The translations under genes and the position numbers were made by a program. Below the pieces are notes generated by a model. It did no database searches. It was given only the letters and a program-made list of their open reading frames with translations, and was not told where the DNA came from. From Maribacter sp. (GTDB lineage Bacteria; Bacteroidota; Bacteroidia; Flavobacteriales; Flavobacteriaceae): DNA of 6,139 bases. Where the stretch lies: NCBI GenBank assembly GCA_018679695.1, contig JAHHKH010000154.1, positions 1 to 6,139 of the forward strand, in the 5' to 3' direction. Shown one piece after another: positions 4,561 to 6,139 of the stretch (its first letter is position 1; every line of letters begins with the position of its first letter).

Positions 4561-6139
4561 ATGCATCAAACAGAGAGATTAGAGGAATTTAAAAAGTCGG
4601 TTCAAAATAAATTCAACGTTTACAATAGCCTGTTTCTTAATTTGCCATACAGGAACATAGAGAACGTGGGAATGGTCGTCCCACTTTTATTACATCAATC
4701 TTCGAAAGGGCTCAAGGCAGGTCTTAATCCTCAGGATATTTTGGAGTCCTTCTTCCAGAATTACCTCAGTATAGAATCAGAGAAAGATAGGATAGATTTC
4801 ATGTTCCGTATGATTCAATATGTAGAAAGGCAAGTGGTACTTTACGATAGTGTAGAGGATGCTGCTTTTCCTAAACTGCAGGAACATAGCGACTCACTTT
4901 CCATCAAGGATTATTTTCAATTGGTAGATAAGACCAAGAGTTGGGATAAGGTAGCCGAGAAGTTATCCTCGTTTAGTGCTCGAATAGTGCTTACGGCACA
5001 TCCCACCCAGTTTTATACACCGGCCGTATTGGATATAATGAACGACTTGAGGATGTTGATTTTGGATAATAAGATCGATGATATTGATATAACCCTGCAA
5101 CAATTAGGTCTTACTTCATTAATAAATAGCGAGAAACCAACCCCCTTGGATGAGGCTAAGAATATCATTTACATTCTAAGGCATGTGTACTACGATGCTA
5201 TGGGCGATTTATATTCCTATATTAAGGAAAACATTGATGATGATGACTTTGAGAACCATAACATTATGAAACTCGGGTTTTGGCCTGGTGGCGACAGGGA
5301 CGGTAATCCTTTCGTTACAGCGGAAATCACCAAAAATGTTGCGGATGAACTTAGGGTCAACTTAATGAAGTGTTATTACAATGATCTTAAACTTCTTCAG
5401 CAAAAACTAACTTTCAAAAAGATTCAAGGGCCATTGAAAGCATTGCGGAACAAGCTGTATTCGGCTATGTTCAACCCTGAAAAAAATATGGGATTTGAAG
5501 AGATCCTCGATCCCTTATTGAATATCAGGGGAATGTTGATCGATGATTATCATGCATTATACTTACATGAACTAGATCATTTCATCGATAAAGTAAAAAT
5601 ATTCAAAACCCATTTTGCAACGCTTGATATTAGACAGGATCATAGTAAACATGTTTTGGTGGTAGAAACTATTCTGAGGAAAAACAAGCTGATAAAGGAA
5701 AGTCTAGGGGAGTTAAGCGAGTCGGAATTGGTAGGATTGCTTGTGCACAATAAACTGAGGATAAATCCTAATGATTTCGATGGAATCGTAAAGGATACAC
5801 TTTTGAATATTTCCCAGTTAAAAGATATTCAAGCGAGGAATGGTGAAGAAGGATGTAATAGATACATAATCAGTAATTCCGAGGACATATTCTCGGTGCT
5901 TTTTGTATATGGATTATTTAGATGGTGCGGATGGAATGACGATGCAATCACTTTTGATATAATTCCTCTTTTCGAAACGATGAAAGGCATGGAAAATGCG
6001 AAGGGCGTGATGCAGTTCTTATTTGATTTACCCCAATATCGCCAACATTTAGAGCGAAGGGAAGAAAAACAAACCATGATGCTCGGTTTTTCAGATGGTA
6101 CCAAAGATGGTGGGTATCTAAAGGCAAATTGGTCTATCC
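4561..6139 (+). CDS. ppc: Phosphoenolpyruvate carboxylase, N-terminal part (runs off right edge)
   Basis: PEPC adds bicarbonate to phosphoenolpyruvate to make oxaloacetate, refilling the TCA cycle in the cytoplasm. The reading frame stays open for 526 codons to the window end. Landmarks are RIVLTAHPTQ at 141-150, with the catalytic His147 (His138 in E. coli), GFWPGGDRDGNPFVT at 239-253, FATLDIRQDHSKH at 352-364, RYIISNSED at 434-442, and MLGFSDGTKDGGYLKANW at 507-524. The second catalytic motif, containing the essential arginine (FHGRGG), should begin soon after the window ends. Family members have roughly 850-900 residues, so about 60 percent is present. The ATG at 4561 is the first possible start after an in-frame TAA at 4549, and the N-terminus (YNSLFLNLP at 21-29) fits Bacteroidota PEPC. 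No Shine-Dalgarno is seen. No frameshift or broken motif is visible. Confidence 0.95.
   Translation, partial: MHQTERLEEFKKSVQNKFNVYNSLFLNLPYRNIENVGMVVPLLLHQSSKGLKAGLNPQDILESFFQNYLSIESEKDRIDFMFRMIQYVERQVVLYDSVEDAAFPKLQEHSDSLSIKDYFQLVDKTKSWDKVAEKLSSFSARIVLTAHPTQFYTPAVLDIMNDLRMLILDNKIDDIDITLQQLGLTSLINSEKPTPLDEAKNIIYILRHVYYDAMGDLYSYIKENIDDDDFENHNIMKLGFWPGGDRDGNPFVTAEITKNVADELRVNLMKCYYNDLKLLQQKLTFKKIQGPLKALRNKLYSAMFNPEKNMGFEEILDPLLNIRGMLIDDYHALYLHELDHFIDKVKIFKTHFATLDIRQDHSKHVLVVETILRKNKLIKESLGELSESELVGLLVHNKLRINPNDFDGIVKDTLLNISQLKDIQARNGEEGCNRYIISNSEDIFSVLFVYGLFRWCGWNDDAITFDIIPLFETMKGMENAKGVMQFLFDLPQYRQHLERREEKQTMMLGFSDGTKDGGYLKANWSI

Noticed and set aside
4358..4582. Plus-strand 74-codon frame between the glycosylase-like gene and ppc
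   Set aside because: It overlaps the end of one well-supported gene and the start of the next, has no coding signature, and its hydrophobic start is explained by T-rich sequence.
5829..6104. Minus-strand 91-codon frame inside ppc
   Set aside because: It is fully antisense to conserved PEPC sequence.
1..6139. Mobile element, CRISPR array, tRNA/rRNA, phage or toxin-antitoxin system
   Set aside because: No terminal repeats, spaced repeats, transposase motifs, cloverleaf structures or paired small toxin/antitoxin frames were seen; nearly all sequence is covered by housekeeping-type genes.

Overview
The window looks like an ordinary chromosomal stretch from a member of the Bacteroidota, most likely a marine or soil member of the Flavobacteriaceae. 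The evidence is the AT-rich base composition, start codons that mostly lack a Shine-Dalgarno sequence, two good matches to the Bacteroidota -7 promoter element TAnnTTTG (524-531 and 3655-3662), a THX-type small ribosomal protein, and a divergent ddl / PASTA protein / RluD-type arrangement that I recall as common in flavobacteria. The genus is not determined.

Layout from left to right. Positions 1-342 (minus) hold the N-terminal third of D-alanine--D-alanine ligase, which continues off the left edge. A 207-base divergent intergenic region with a promoter-like element separates it from a plus-strand pair: a membrane-anchored protein with two PASTA-like domains (550-1137) and an RluD-type 23S rRNA pseudouridine synthase (1137-2165), joined by a TAATG stop/start overlap. 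After 97 bases comes yaaA (2263-3024), then a small lipoprotein of unknown function (3082-3447). The lipoprotein gene converges on a 42-codon minus-strand gene (3449-3577) for ribosomal protein THX, with a single base between the two stop codons. A 128-base divergent region with a second TATATTTG element leads to a divergent protein of the uracil-DNA glycosylase superfamily (3706-4374). A 186-base gap rich in small inverted repeats precedes ppc (4561 to the right edge), phosphoenolpyruvate carboxylase, of which 526 codons are visible.

Functionally this is a housekeeping neighbourhood: peptidoglycan precursor synthesis (Ddl) beside a PASTA protein that could sense or bind cell-wall material, ribosome components and maturation (RluD type, THX), peroxide and DNA-damage protection (YaaA and the glycosylase-like protein), and anaplerotic CO2 fixation (PEPC). 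No mobile element, CRISPR array, tRNA, rRNA or phage gene is visible, and no intact undescribed multi-gene system is apparent. The points most worth a second look are the atypical catalytic motifs of the glycosylase-like protein, the kinase-less PASTA protein, the orphan surface-type lipoprotein, and the near-overlapping convergent lipoprotein/THX pair with a palindrome over both stop codons.
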